Source: Stentor coeruleus (Eukaryota > Ciliophora > Heterotrichea > Heterotrichida > Stentoridae). Taken from it: 64,000 nt of DNA. The stretch spans positions 43,338-107,337 of the forward strand of contig MPUH01000103.1 in assembly GCA_001970955.1 (NCBI GenBank). The letters run 5' to 3'. The position numbers and the translations under genes were made by a program. Position 1 is the stretch's first letter; the number at the start of each line of letters is the position of its first letter. Of the stretch, positions 33,401-42,387 are shown piece after piece. The notes beneath the pieces were generated by a model. The model ran no database searches and was not told the origin of the DNA. It was given only the letters and a program-made list of their open reading frames with translations.

Positions 33401-34818
33401 AATACAATTTCTGTATATCTAGCATAAATCTCAGTAAATGCGTAATACAAGCTTTTATAAGGATTTTCTACACTACCATTTCCTTCAATAATTGGTATAT
33501 CTGCTGGAGCTACATATAATCTTTTAGGATTTTGCCTAGAATACTTATCAATTTCTCTGTAACAAAATATAGGCGCACTACCATTCATACTAAACAAATT
33601 ATCCAAAATAGTATTGTTAATATACCCATTTGGACATTTTTTAATCGAATTTGCGCAAACACCCATAACCATAACTCCAGAGCATACAAAGCAATTTGTC
33701 CCATTACCTCTTAGACAATTAGCTATAGGGTTAGCATTTCCCATACAATAAAAAGATTCAGGATTATCACATTCATTTCCTATTTCACATGATACATTTT
33801 CATAATCTGCAAGATTGCTACATGAACCTTCTGGAAGTTCTATTAAAGACCAGTTTTTATTTATAAGTTGATTTAATAGATATTCTTTGCGTTCAAAACT
33901 TGAATAGTTTCCAGCAAGATTAAATTCGCATTCAGGTACTAAACAATATGGATTATTAGAATTTTCAGCTTCTCTAGTCCAAGTGCCATTTTCATATAGC
34001 ATTGTACAACCATGAGCACAACTGCAGTCAAAATAATCATAATTACATTCAGGATTATTACATTTTTCTTGACAGATTCCATCACTTAAATTTACTTCAA
34101 AGCACCCTGGGGCGCAATATCCACATTGATAGTTTTTAAAGTTGCATCCAAGAATATTACAAGGATTTTCTTCACAGTCTTCACTATTCATAAACTTATC
34201 TGTACATCCTGGACCACATTTGCAATCGTTTCCATCATAACCGCAAGCTTCATTATTGCAAGCACTATCACAATAGCCATCATTTATTAAATAAGTTGGA
34301 CACCCTTCAGCACAAGGCGGGAAGCATGGATTATTGTTTTCGTAAAAGCATCTACTTTCAGTTTTATTACATTGTGGAATGCATTCTTTTTCAAGTGACA
34401 GGCTTTCTTTAAAGCATCCTATATCACACCATCCACAGTCATTCATATCATATTTGCATTCAATCACATTACAGCTAGGATCACAATTTCCATCTCCAAG
34501 CATATTTTCTCTACACCCATAGTTACAGACAAAACCACAATCCTCTAAATCCCATCCACAGCTCTGATTATTGCATTCTTCATTGCATTCACCGTTGCCA
34601 AGTAAGCTAATATCGCATTCTGTACTTAAACAATCTTCATAGCAATCTGAATGTTTGAAGCTATCAGGCCCTGAATATGATGAATCATAATTACAGTATT
34701 TATTATTGCAGGCACTATCGCAATGAAGGTCTCCAATCCAGTATGTGATGCAATTAAAATATTTGTAAGGGACATACTCATAAGCTAAAGTTAGGGTAGA
34801 TAGAGTCATGAAAAACAT
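27481..34818 (-). CDS. giant membrane protein: LNR repeats, beta-helix, Cys-rich stalk, multi-pass C terminus
   Basis: A 2445-residue, intron-free frame. A short signal peptide (MFFMTLSTLTLAY) is followed at about 20-290 by several Notch/LNR-type calcium-binding modules, visible as repeated CNNxxCxYDxxDC patterns (GNGECNEECNNQSCGWD, INDGYCDSACNNEACGYD). Residues about 440-1690 consist of many short Asn/Ser/Ile-rich strands typical of a parallel beta-helix (pectin-lyase-like). A Cys-rich knot (CNACPTGGICAGG, YTGVKCGSCLGGYS) at about 1825-1935 leads to a hydrophobic region at about 1940-2300 with around eight membrane spans, then a charged cytosolic tail. It is probably a cell-surface adhesion or sensory protein. 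The function is not known. The stop is TAA, and a shifted frame continues beyond it. Confidence 0.85.
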   Translation of the reverse strand: MFFMTLSTLTLAYEYVPYKYFNCITYWIGDLHCDSACNNKYCNYDSSYSGPDSFKHSDCYEDCLSTECDISLLGNGECNEECNNQSCGWDLEDCGFVCNYGCRENMLGDGNCDPSCNVIECKYDMNDCGWCDIGCFKESLSLEKECIPQCNKTESRCFYENNNPCFPPCAEGCPTYLINDGYCDSACNNEACGYDGNDCKCGPGCTDKFMNSEDCEENPCNILGCNFKNYQCGYCAPGCFEVNLSDGICQEKCNNPECNYDYFDCSCAHGCTMLYENGTWTREAENSNNPYCLVPECEFNLAGNYSSFERKEYLLNQLINKNWSLIELPEGSCSNLADYENVSCEIGNECDNPESFYCMGNANPIANCLRGNGTNCFVCSGVMVMGVCANSIKKCPNGYINNTILDNLFSMNGSAPIFCYREIDKYSRQNPKRLYVAPADIPIIEGNGSVENPYKSLYYAFTEIYARYTEIVLQTGTHVFEKDLINIYHLIKDKNDPLNIEGFTEFIELTIKGESEEEPSVVVWKGMLRISPKAYTVYIKNIKFLGTSILRNDCTGDFDFCYYCPFIGGTNIHYDDKYNEIPENDYNLIPKNCSLYSSHVLFSFTNSAYFSNVAFYGFRHQFQTLIDAKCDLSFERFYFEKIQAKPGGEVIRFTCNTNCQENTLMLKDGIITDLNYGYEITDIISLGNFLTAESFGSAIFENIDFKYNLALYYLNSDYKSYLLSFKNFIGALRFSNCVFDTNFVDILIKVDVTDLIYNDLKPDIFGLSQAYNQVHFTIENSKFYNIYSSTNFISYYMKSIIHNIYITNITIDNVHSGATGIIYICNSAKLKDKDKEGEIITIRNGSTATRVYIPLRYISLVNITIENSSSGMFAIYVNSMPYVYVTYIKISNVKDGSSESLHSIIDLFATNQKYLSIYPEDIQLESLSCFGISLFISCNFINMTYIEIFDTSCYSTSSSSGLEFELTLSMLYLENIYIHDINSRSTNGIALSIHLTILELHIISLNLYNIYNELSNVIELLKNERIYIYEMHINLIASNSLSPFLITNPFILELQNFIINNSSSYTGSGGCLEIKTSALHPLSNITLQNGTFNSCSAEKAYGGAIYLDSLGTGRTQKIIIQDIIFKNSIAKSGSLIYITNKIAFESGSIFKNWIADECIAYLGAMIYDTHLEGILSIHDIKFSSSNATFAGIDGSYTYSNQVLDIQNFTVENFIGCENVFNFRSQVDETKIVMKDIFIYKNWDSKYNSYSGSFFITKIILIAENVNINEMSSIIQADGQSSVYFKDSKFMNLHASGVVITDKSLFFCIYCSFEYIAGTLISATLRSYIAIDFSILQYNYGEPSGPSMIYINSDKQRRINFTNTIITENTAEIGDFIQFTNSSIYFDNCTVSKNSAASSVSLIFNVLSSKLEILNSNFNDQKSLSNGGFIYSVLSEFINITNTNFTNGTADYGGAFYLKESNLSINFCHFSSMQANFIGSTIWALDTPISINNSEFENCQAKTGLAIYMQSKKLYIESSTFTDIGSTLDNVVSGMIDLSGDSSLIVLDSEFSDSINSGFAILVKNATDVNINESIFMNITSYENGAVTVFGGENKGEVQITRSKFINNNSSGKGAALYIKNIGLFVEDCYVHNNFAKEDGGGFFMATPNCATCDFVISGNTEFSENSCNLTGGAIHWEDYKPSIGDSVIMFNNSAAYGENLSSKPATITYKKNFRNFRNLEDDIIITDAAPGQSYSEVLEIYILDTYGEIITTDSINELEIKTIDNDSKFILSGITTFKASNGKFTVTQFIPMAEPGSTKTIIASTSGIETVQVRNDDTNYKNYLTIKISFRNCTYGEQIFETSCKACVETKFLINPKASCNACPTGGICAGGSALVPKKGYWRSSNFSEIIYPCIFAEVCLGNTSESDWQGTCNTGYTGVKCGSCLGGYSKNNKGLCSLCPDQARNAFFLSLICLSVIFVCVVLYKSSIKSAFAPTSKHSIYIKIFTNYLQLVFLTIQFDLKWPSYAVSFFGVQKTAATATESIFSVDCYISTKNTGNPENSYYYKILLLAVAPLIIIAVSILVWFGISTIKMTNAYMKRELFLTIIVIFFLIYPNVVKFMFSHFSCESIDMIKSYLRDDYNIECWTEKYNRYSLIIVLPSIVIWVLGMPTLLLIIMIKKRMQLKKNHNRIIFGFLFNGYKSSRFYWEFVIMYRKILIICIIVFVRRVSISVQGLTATIILLLSLFIQYKLRPYNSYELNHMEIEALTTASLTIYCGLYYLTEDIDDGLKMFLFLIIIIGNLYFIIFWTYWMLAAILEMIIKIFPSLKFILKKGDAFDEDFNSEELKVQGSFINNDDLKRAYTFIQKSSEKVNYFSINNIQELYMHALKYDKDVKSDDENKEISERVFRKKFVKLYDTSFAFNETIFCTEESSEKITDRFQHEVDTPDKKNKNFLNESKQLNHAC

Positions 34819-36255
34819 TTTTTATACTAAGAAAAATTATTGTGCATAATTAAATATGACATATTAATAGGCTGAGAATTTTGAAACTTTATATTAGCTT
34901 GTGTTTTTAAAAATAATGCATAATTTTATTTGAGAAAGGTGTTACGTCGGAAAATTTTCCGGTATAAAATAATTAGATCTTCTAAGGACTTTATGCAAGT
35001 AATATTTTGGTAGTGATATAATATAATCAGTTTGTGTATTGAGAAGTGAAATATTAGACATATGAACTTATAAAATTGCAAAATATATGGGTTTCAAGCT
35101 TTATAAATTGAAAGGAAGTATTTAGAAGCAGGTTTATACTTTAAGATATGTGAGTTTTTTTATTATTTTAATAAATGCATACTTCATCAAAAATAAAGTT
35201 TTTTGAAAGATTCTTAGTCAAGCACCAATAATTTTAAATAATTCGTAAATCAAAGCGTGCTTTAGCTAGAATAGTAATACATACTCAATCTCAAATCCTC
35301 TTTACATCTTTGTTTAATTATTAATTTATTTTTTCAAACAATATTTCTAAGCGAAATAATAGCTTAATCTGTATTTAAATGCAGTCTAAATATTAGAAAC
35401 TTAAAATAAGGCTTTTTCATCTTACAATTAAAAGTAATAAAAGCTAAAAATTATATTATTTAATATCTGGGACTATATTATTATCTTCAAACTAATTTGA
35501 ATAATACTTAAATCTTTCACAATTAAGATTAGGCACTAAGCTCATGATAATAATTTCTCCAATAAAATATTTTTTAAAATTTATCATTGAAAAATAATGC
35601 ATGTGTGTATTCTCTAGAATGTGGTCTTGCAATTATGGCTTACTAATTTTAGTAGAAAGGAATATTTGATATCTCTTTTGCACGATTACATAGTTTAGAG
35701 AAAATACAGATTTTTTTGTCTTCGAAATTAATTTGAATTTGCTTGTCTCTGAATGCAATAGATTTTTTCCCATAGTATTAGGAATATCAATAATAATAAT
35801 ATTTTTATTTGGTTTATAAAGTGCATAAAAGTTAGTGATTGCAGCGATTTTTAAATGATTGTTAGATGATTTTATGATTAAAATAGTGCATTTAACTTGA
35901 TTTTTTATCAAAATTTATTCGATAAATGGTTGTTATTATAAATAAATAGCAATTATGCCAAAGGAGTACTAAAGTGCGCGGCGAATATTATTTATATTTT
36001 ACCATGCAGAAAGCTTATTTTAAAAGCAGACAAATATATTAACTTTAGTGATCTATTTTTCTCATATAAAATAAAACTAAGCCTAAGATTTTAAAAATAT
36101 ATTAATTTTAGTAATCTATTTTTCTCATACAAAATAAAACTAAGCCTAAGATTTTAAAAATATATATACTCACAGTAATTTTTAAACTAAATATCCACAT
36201 TCTATCAAATGATATATTTCATAACTTCTCTATATAAACTCTATAATTAAAACTA
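34819..36255. other. intergenic, with doubtful small ORF and a tandem duplication
   Basis: 1.4 kb of very AT-rich sequence upstream of the giant gene. A 92-codon minus-strand frame at 35633-35911 begins with ATG, but its Ile/Lys/Asn-rich composition is what AT-rich noncoding DNA also gives. I regard it as doubtful. A 63-bp duplication lies at 36032-36157. Confidence 0.5.
36032..36157. repeat. tandem duplication, two 63-bp units
   Basis: Units 36032-36094 and 36095-36157 share the core tctatttttctcata(t/c)aaaa and the following aaactaagcctaagatttt with a few substitutions. It is just downstream of the cyclin gene stop. Confidence 0.85.
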
Positions 36256-36930
36256 TTAATCCGTATAAAATTTGTATATTTCAATCATATCATTCACTAC
36301 ATCAAAGTTAACACTAACAAACGGTTCCATATCAAAAAACTCACAGGAAAGATAAAGGCTAGCTTGAGCAATTTCTGTACTTGTGTATTTTAAGCAAGCC
36401 CGTGATCTAAAAAAATCATTAGCAAAATTTGTGGTAACTTTGAAAAAATTCCTAGGTCTCTCTGCAGGTAGCAAAGTGCGAATTTCAGCATAAGGCAATG
36501 GGACAATTAAGTTATAATCAAGTATTGCCAATAGATTAAACTCATATAAAGCTATAGTTTTAACTGTTTTTTCTATCATTTCATCTGTGATAATGCGAGG
36601 AGTAGATCCAGGCTTTTCATTTCTAATTTTTATGACGTTTAGATGACTTCGAGCAATTTCAATAATCCTGATTATTTGCTCGTTGGTTTTTGCTGAAAGA
36701 AAGCATGTTACACTAGCCATGATAAGTCTGTCAAAAAGTCTAAATGAGAGAGCAAATGCTACCTAATTTTAGATTACTTTATGAAAGTAATATTGTGCTG
36801 TTGCAATTGTTGCTTGCTTTAGGAGAAGTCTTTTAGATATTTCTTTTATAAAATGCATTCCTTCTTGTAAAAACTCAGCTTCTTTTGCGGCTGGAATTCC
36901 ATCCTTGCAAGATGCACTTTGGTTTGCCAT
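36256..36930 (-). CDS. cyclin (C/K/L/T-like transcription-type), spliced
   Basis: The apparent 154-residue frame (36256-36720) is the back part of a 219-residue cyclin. An ATG at 36928-36930 opens an exon reading AEFLQEGMHFIKEISKRLLL and ATAQYYFHKV. Removing the 15-nt intron gtaatctaaaattag joins it in frame to AFALSFRLFDRLIMASVTCF. The result is a complete cyclin box: helix 1-3 with ATAQYYFHK, the MASVTCFLSAK segment characteristic of transcription-type cyclins (C, K, L, T), then a second fold (TNFANDFFRSRACLKYTSTEIAQASLYL). Such cyclins pair with CDK7/8/9/12-like kinases. No kinase partner lies nearby. It is short, with no C-terminal extension. The stop is TAA. Confidence 0.82.
36763..36777 (-). 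other. 15-nt intron in cyclin gene
   Basis: On the minus strand it reads gtaatctaaaattag, in phase 0, with in-frame TAA and TAG. It joins FHK to VAF. Confidence 0.88.
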
Positions 36931-37697
36931 TATATTTTTGTATCTTGAACCTAATCACTTTTATATAAAAAAGCTTGCAATCTGCACATGAAGTTAGCAA
37001 GTTTAAAGATGTCCTTACAAATTTTATGATATCCTAGCTGTACAAAACTCTAATTTTAAAAATTCGAGAATATTTTTTTGCCATTGATATCATCGTAATT
37101 GGGCTATTACTTATGATGAATTTATCTGATAGCTTTGTAAAGAAGAGTAAAACATAAAGCAAAAAGCTAAGAAAACTTTAAGTTTATTGATAATGATAGC
37201 AATGGGAAAATTTATTATAGTGATAGCTAATGAAGAAATTTGTTGAATAAGAAGGATTATAAAGTTTTATGGAATTTTTTAAGGATTAATCAGAGTTTTT
37301 TGAGAGAAAGGATATTAAAAAATAGTTGTCTGTTGAGGATATTATCCTGGAAGAGGTAGTTAATGAGCCATTGGGAAAACTTAATACTAATTGAGATGAG
37401 AATATTGATTTAAATGATTTTAAACCTTTTTGCATAATTCTTATTATGTATAATTAAATGTTACATCATTATTTGAACTTCTTATAATAAATCTCTTTTC
37501 ATAAACTTAAATTTGTTTGTTTGCTTAATTGCCGCAATTAGTATTATTTTCAAAACCCCTCTTCTAATAAAATATGCAAACTACTCCGAGTTAATCATCC
37601 AGTCAAAACCCAAAATTATTTTCAACTTAATTTTACCAATTAGCACTTAATTATCTAATAAAAATCTTACTTACAAGCCCTTTTATTTAAAATAATC
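36931..37697. other. intergenic containing an EF-hand gene relic
   Basis: A spacer between the cyclin start and the MFS stop. The part at about 37050-37430 holds decayed EF-hand coding sequence on the + strand, described separately. The rest, 37440-37697, is AT-rich with no feature seen. Confidence 0.6.
37050..37430 (+). pseudogene. decayed EF-hand domain, CDPK-like C-terminal lobe
   Basis: Three shifted frames on the + strand each show EF-hand pieces in the correct order. About 37080-37130 gives NWAITYDEFI, the end of one loop. About 37176-37220 gives a perfect loop, FKFIDNDSNGKIYYSD. About 37335-37420 gives SVEDIILEEVV then NTN(stop)DENIDLNDFKPF, the last loop interrupted by TGA. Spacing and order match the calmodulin-like end of a calcium-dependent protein kinase or a similar multi-EF-hand protein. 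At least two frameshifts and several stops make it non-functional. I saw no kinase domain upstream. The order of motifs is the main evidence. Confidence 0.6.
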
Positions 37698-38981
37698 TTA
37701 CTTAATCTCAACTTCTTTGTCTACAAGGAGAATATATCTTTTGCTATAATCTTTGTTCTTCATTAATAAACTTGAGAGTATCAAAGCAATACCAACAAAG
37801 GCCAAGACCAAGCAACTTCCGCTAAAGCTAAAAATAAGTGCAAATACTCCAGAGAAAATCGGTCCAATAATCTCTCCCATGTTCATTCCCATTGAAACCA
37901 AGCTTGAAACATCTTCAGCAACAGAATTTTCATTGAATCCAATCATCGACAACTCATTAAGCATAGAGGGCATGACACTGACAAACGCTATAGCAACTCC
38001 CATCCCGACGATAATAGCGCCAAATATTGAAACTAAAACTGAGTCAAGGAATTCTCCCAAAGGCCCAGCAAGGATTAGTCCAAAAGTGCAGATTCCAGCG
38101 CTAAAAGGGACGATTTTATGAACATCAAAGAACTTTGAAAGAAATGCCATGAGGAAATTCGTTAAAGTATACAAGCAAGTCATCCCGGTAAAGACTAAGC
38201 AAATCAAGTTCTCACTGATTCCTCTGTTTGTCAGATACAGGCTTAATGAAGGCTCAAGGAAGCATAGAATTGTATATGAATAAGCAAGTATGCAAAGATC
38301 AATTTTCATATTTCTGTTAATTTTAGCTTTAACAGGCTGTTCTTCTTCTAAGATCACATGAACTTGAATTTTACTTGATGTGGAAGCCCAGTATATTGGC
38401 ACAAAAGCTAGAATCACCAAGGAAAATAAAAAGAAGCTACCAGAAAAGCTCACTTCTTCTGTGGCAAATGTTGAAAAAATAGGGGCCATCATCAAACCTA
38501 TTCCTCCAAATGCTTCCATCATAGAGATGTAAGATTCTCGTTTCTTTGGGTAGTCTGTAGTAATCATTGACATACTAGAGATATAAATGCACGCAAGACC
38601 GAGTCCTCCGAATGCTCTAGAAATCAGGCTGAGAACCAAAAAGCCTGTATTGTCTAGAGAGTTGACAAAAGTTAAGCCAAAAAGTGACAAGGCCATAGAA
38701 AATAGCCCAAGGCAAGATGTGTTTCTGCGACCAATTGAGTCAATATATTTTCCGACAAATACTGAAGATATGCAGCTTAGCAGTGGAGTCATTGTAAATA
38801 CTAAGCCAATCATGAGTTCACTGATCCCTCGTTCATTAGCCACTATTGGGTAAAAGGGCAATACCAGCATCATTGACATGTTAATGAGCATAGTTGAAAG
38901 TAATATGCAAACTAGTTTTGTAAAGGACACCATTTTCTTCCATACAAAGAAATTATTATAAGAAATATGGAAGACCCCCAA
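37698..38981 (-). CDS. MFS transporter, SLC18B1/vesicular-amine-type
   Basis: A 427-residue member of the major facilitator superfamily with about 12 membrane segments. Near the N terminus come LPFYPIVANERGISELMIG and the motif-A-like loop GKYIDSIGRRNTSCLG between spans 2 and 3. RAFGGLGLACIYISS follows, as in the SLC18/SLC18B1 drug:proton antiporter group. A polar central loop (about 205-220) separates the two six-helix halves. Substrate is unknown; polyamine or amine export into vesicles is plausible by family only. Translation may start at the first Met or at a Met 16 residues later (MVSFTKLV), which better precedes the first helix. The stop is TAA. Confidence 0.8.
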   Translation of the reverse strand: MGVFHISYNNFFVWKKMVSFTKLVCILLSTMLINMSMMLVLPFYPIVANERGISELMIGLVFTMTPLLSCISSVFVGKYIDSIGRRNTSCLGLFSMALSLFGLTFVNSLDNTGFLVLSLISRAFGGLGLACIYISSMSMITTDYPKKRESYISMMEAFGGIGLMMAPIFSTFATEEVSFSGSFFLFSLVILAFVPIYWASTSSKIQVHVILEEEQPVKAKINRNMKIDLCILAYSYTILCFLEPSLSLYLTNRGISENLICLVFTGMTCLYTLTNFLMAFLSKFFDVHKIVPFSAGICTFGLILAGPLGEFLDSVLVSIFGAIIVGMGVAIAFVSVMPSMLNELSMIGFNENSVAEDVSSLVSMGMNMGEIIGPIFSGVFALIFSFSGSCLVLAFVGIALILSSLLMKNKDYSKRYILLVDKEVEIK

Positions 38982-40206
38982 TTGTATCAGAAGCCAAAAA
39001 AATGTTTTTGAATTTTTTTATCTAGATGAAATTATTAGTGACAATGACCTATCAAACAAATCCATATGCTATGCAGATGCTGTTTATTCAAGAAACAGAT
39101 GGGTAGTTGACTTGAAAATAGATGATTTTCATGTATGAAAGTTATTTAGTCTAATTTAAGCCGCAAATATGGCAATTGTTTGGTTGAAGTTCGTGATAAT
39201 TTGACAGATTTCTTGACTAGCAACAAGATCTTTTAGGATCTTTTAAAGTTTGATTATAAGAATTTTAGCTTAAAGAATTGAGAATGATACTTTATTTTGT
39301 TTGACAGGATAGTTTATCTTTTAATTTTCTGATAAAAATAACAACAGCCTGATTGATTTCATAAGTTGAGCTAAGAAGCTTTAATTATATTCTTTACTGA
39401 TTAGTGAGGTATTTGTAAGCATATAGAAGAAAATCATCCGCTGACAACCAAATTTTTAAACCTAAAAAATTAAGATATACATTCTTCTTAAAAGACTGAA
39501 ATTACACGATTTTTGGTAGAGTAGTTGTATATTTTTATGCAGATATACATGAAAAATATAATTTAACTATTTGAGACTAAATAACTTTACCTAAGCTTTA
39601 GATTAGTTATACGATTATTGAATTTTAGTGTCTTAAAAGAAACTTTGAATTAGTTACGCGGAGGTCTGAGATATTGCTAAAAGACGTAAATTAGGCTTGA
39701 TGCATGAATATCATTCAGATAATGTTTATCCAAACACAGATGGTTGGGCTTTTTTAATAGCTGTTAGTTTGATTATAGCTTAAAAGTTTGCTCTAGTATT
39801 TCGCAAACAGGCTTCAATGAATCTTTTAAATAAACTAAACTATTGAAGTATATATAAGGACTTTTTAGTGATTTTCAAGAGAATTTTTCGATTTAATTAA
39901 ACCAATCGAATTAAGATTAAAAAATGCATATCTTCGACTAAATACACCTTTAAATTTAAAGCATAAGCCTAAGAATTTGCATAGTCAAGGTTAAAAATCA
40001 ATTATTTTTCAGTATAAATATTCTAAGCTAAAACTTACATGATATCTTATTCCAATATGAAATCCAAAAATATGACCTTAAACTTCACTAATTTTACTCA
40101 AAGAGAAAAATCATTTTAACACAAAACATAATTTCAGCTAGACTGATAAACACTTAAGATCATCAAATTCTATTCTAAAAATTCTTCATTATCCTAGGCT
40201 ACTCTA
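38982..40206. other. intergenic with broken coding-like stretches
   Basis: No intact gene. On the + strand 38990-39138 reads about 48 coding-like codons without an ATG (for example ADAVYSRNRWVVDLKIDD). After a stop, sequence at 39150-39245 is again coding-like (RKYGNCLVEVRDNLTDFL). A third patch at about 39680-39780 reads RRKLGLMHEYHSDNVYPN and on to a stop. They look like remains of one or two decayed genes. The family is not recognised. Confidence 0.4.
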
Positions 40207-41655
40207 TTACTTAGAAACATTATAAACTGTTGGATTGAGCATATTTTCAGCCTTGACCCACTTGTCAAAGTCTTCTTCACTTAAAAGCCCTAGCTCAGAA
40301 GCAACAGCCTTAAGAGTCTTGTTTTCCTTCAATGCAGTTTTAGCAATCTTAGCTGCATTATCATATCCAATAACCGGGTTCAATGCTGTGACTAACATAA
40401 GGCTCTTATCAACATACTCTCTAATTTTTTCTTCATTAGCCTTAATCCCAACTACACAGTTTTCTCTAAAGCTCCTACATCCATCAGTAAGGAGTTGTAC
40501 TGAATGCAAAACATTTCTGATAATAAGTGGTTTGAAAACATTAAGCTCAAAATGCCCATTGCTGCCTCCCACAGTAACAGCAACATGGTTTCCCATAACT
40601 TGACATGCTAGCATAGTCACTGCTTCGCATTGAGTTGGATTAACTTTCCCTGGCATAATCGAAGATCCAGGCTCATTTTCAGGAAGCCAAAGTTCTGAAA
40701 ACCCACACCTTGGTCCAGAGCCAAGGAATCTAATATCATTGGCAATTTTCATTAAACTTACAGCCAAGGTATTAAGTGCTGAACTCAAATGAACGAGACT
40801 GTCATGGCAAGCAAGAGCTTCAAATTTGTTACTAGCTGTTTTGAAAAGTAGACCAGTATCTTCAGCTACAGATTCAGCAAATTTCTCTGCAAAGCCTTCA
40901 TAAGTATTAAGCCCAGTGCCAACAGCAGTACCTCCTTGAGCCAAAAAGAGTACATCTTGTAAAGCTTGATTAATTCTTGTTATATTATTAGCAATCTGAG
41001 CTGCATAGCCTGAAAATTCTTGACCAAGGGTTATTGGAGTAGCGTCTTGCAAATGAGTCCTACCTATTTTGATGATATTTTTAAATTCCTCAGCTTTAGC
41101 TTCTAAAATTTCTTTAAGCAAATTCACTTGTGGCAAAAGATGCTTAGATACTTCTACTGCAGCTGAGATATTCATTGCTGTAGGGAAACTGTCATTTGAG
41201 CTCTGGCTTTTGTTTACATGGTCGTTTGGATGGACACTTTTATCCCCAATGGTTCCTCCAAGTAATTGAATAGCTCTGTTAGCAATTACTTCATTGACAT
41301 TCATGTTAGTCTGAGTCCCTGAGCCTGTTTGCCATACTACAAGAGGGAAATGGTCCATGAGCTTTCCTTGCTCGACTTCTTCTGATGCACTTATGATTGC
41401 ATCTGCTAGTCTTTCTGGTAACCCGAAAGATTTGTTTACCTTTGCAGCACATTTTTTTAGCAGTCCAAATGCTCGAATCAGGGCTGCTGGCATTTTGTCA
41501 GTTGGGCTGATATTGAAGTTTTCAAAGGACCTCTGAGTTTGAGCACCCCAGAGTTTGTCCCCAGGAACTGAGATTGGTCCAAAAGTATCCCTTTCAATAC
41601 GCTCCATTATTATAGGTTTAGTTAATTCTAGATTATTCCCTGAATTTTCATGCAT
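40207..41655 (-). CDS. FH: fumarate hydratase, class II
   Basis: A 482-residue class II (FumC-type) fumarase that interconverts fumarate and malate in the TCA cycle. The family signature [13 protein letters not shown] is present, as are [13 protein letters not shown], the catalytic-region [17 protein letters not shown] and [17 protein letters not shown]. Length matches the enzyme without a long presequence. The N-terminal 20 residues are neutral to acidic, so a classical mitochondrial targeting peptide is not obvious and the protein may be cytosolic or use an unusual signal. The first in-frame ATG is at 41653-41655; a second Met (MERIERD) lies 16 codons in. Upstream sequence carries an imperfect 69-bp duplication. 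The stop is TAA. Confidence 0.95.
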   Translation of the reverse strand: MHENSGNNLELTKPIIMERIERDTFGPISVPGDKLWGAQTQRSFENFNISPTDKMPAALIRAFGLLKKCAAKVNKSFGLPERLADAIISASEEVEQGKLMDHFPLVVWQTGSGTQTNMNVNEVIANRAIQLLGGTIGDKSVHPNDHVNKSQSSNDSFPTAMNISAAVEVSKHLLPQVNLLKEILEAKAEEFKNIIKIGRTHLQDATPITLGQEFSGYAAQIANNITRINQALQDVLFLAQGGTAVGTGLNTYEGFAEKFAESVAEDTGLLFKTASNKFEALACHDSLVHLSSALNTLAVSLMKIANDIRFLGSGPRCGFSELWLPENEPGSSIMPGKVNPTQCEAVTMLACQVMGNHVAVTVGGSNGHFELNVFKPLIIRNVLHSVQLLTDGCRSFRENCVVGIKANEEKIREYVDKSLMLVTALNPVIGYDNAAKIAKTALKENKTLKAVASELGLLSEEDFDKWVKAENMLNPTVYNVSK

Positions 41656-41688
41656 TTATAACTATCTAAAAAAATTTCTGTGAATTCC

Positions 41689-41818
41689 GCAGAGTGCCTA
41701 CACTTTAATTACACTCATTTTAATTTCTTACACAAATTTCATTCATATTAGGCTTCTGCAGAGTGCCTACACTTGTATTACACTCATTTTGATTTCTTCC
41801 ACATATTTACTCATATCA
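41689..41818. repeat. imperfect tandem duplication upstream of fumarase, ~69-bp unit
   Basis: gcagagtgcctacactt starts both units (41689 and 41758). Each is followed by (a/g)ttacactcatttt(a/g)atttctt and a divergent end. It lies 35-165 bp upstream of the fumarase ATG, so any promoter elements inside it are duplicated. Confidence 0.8.
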
Positions 41819-41913
41819 AACGAATATTGTAATGGTGGAGCTTTGATACCCTATCATCAAAATCATAAGGCCCAAGGCATATTAGAATATACTGAATTTT
41901 CCTTCCAATTATT

Positions 41914-42078
41914 CTAAAAAATCCCAAAGTGGGCTCTTCTATTTCTAATCAATACTTTTGGAAAGGGATCAACTAAATCAAATTGAGGCTTAGCCACAGA
42001 TAATAAAGTATAAATTTCCTCTTGCTTTTTTGTGAAAACTAGCATAGCTTCTAACTATTGGCCTTCAGGGGTTTTATA
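41914..42078 (-). pseudogene. short coding-like relic, unknown family
   Basis: The minus strand reads about 45 codons of coding quality (EEIYTLLSVAKPQFDLVDP, then KVLIRNRRAHFGIF) to a TAG, with another in-frame TAG near the top. No ATG-intron arrangement completes it. It is probably a fragment of a decayed gene. Confidence 0.35.
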
Positions 42079-42309
42079 TTTACATATATTTAACTTTTTT
42101 GTAGTTCACTCTCTTAAGGCTTATATTTTAGGGTAAATGGGTTATAAAAATAAGTGATTAGTCAAACCATCGGACTGAATTTTATCTAATTTTATCTATA
42201 TATAATTTAGATTCACTTTTACTTTATCTAATTTCTCTCTTTCAAAAAGTTGAGGATTACTTTAGAAGGTTATGCACCGACATATTTTAGAATAAAATAT
42301 TCTGTTGAA

Positions 42310-42387
42310 ATATTTTAGATAATGAATAGAAGCTTTGAATAATAAATAATATTTTAGATAATGAATAGAAGCTTTGAATAATAAAAA
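42310..42387. repeat. tandem duplication, two 39-bp units
   Basis: The unit atattttagataatgaata plus gaagctttgaataataa occurs at 42310-42348 and 42349-42387, nearly identical. Confidence 0.85.

Noticed and set aside
35633-35911. 92-codon minus-strand frame as a gene
   Set aside because: Ile/Lys/Asn-rich composition is typical of chance frames in AT-rich DNA, and there are no domains.
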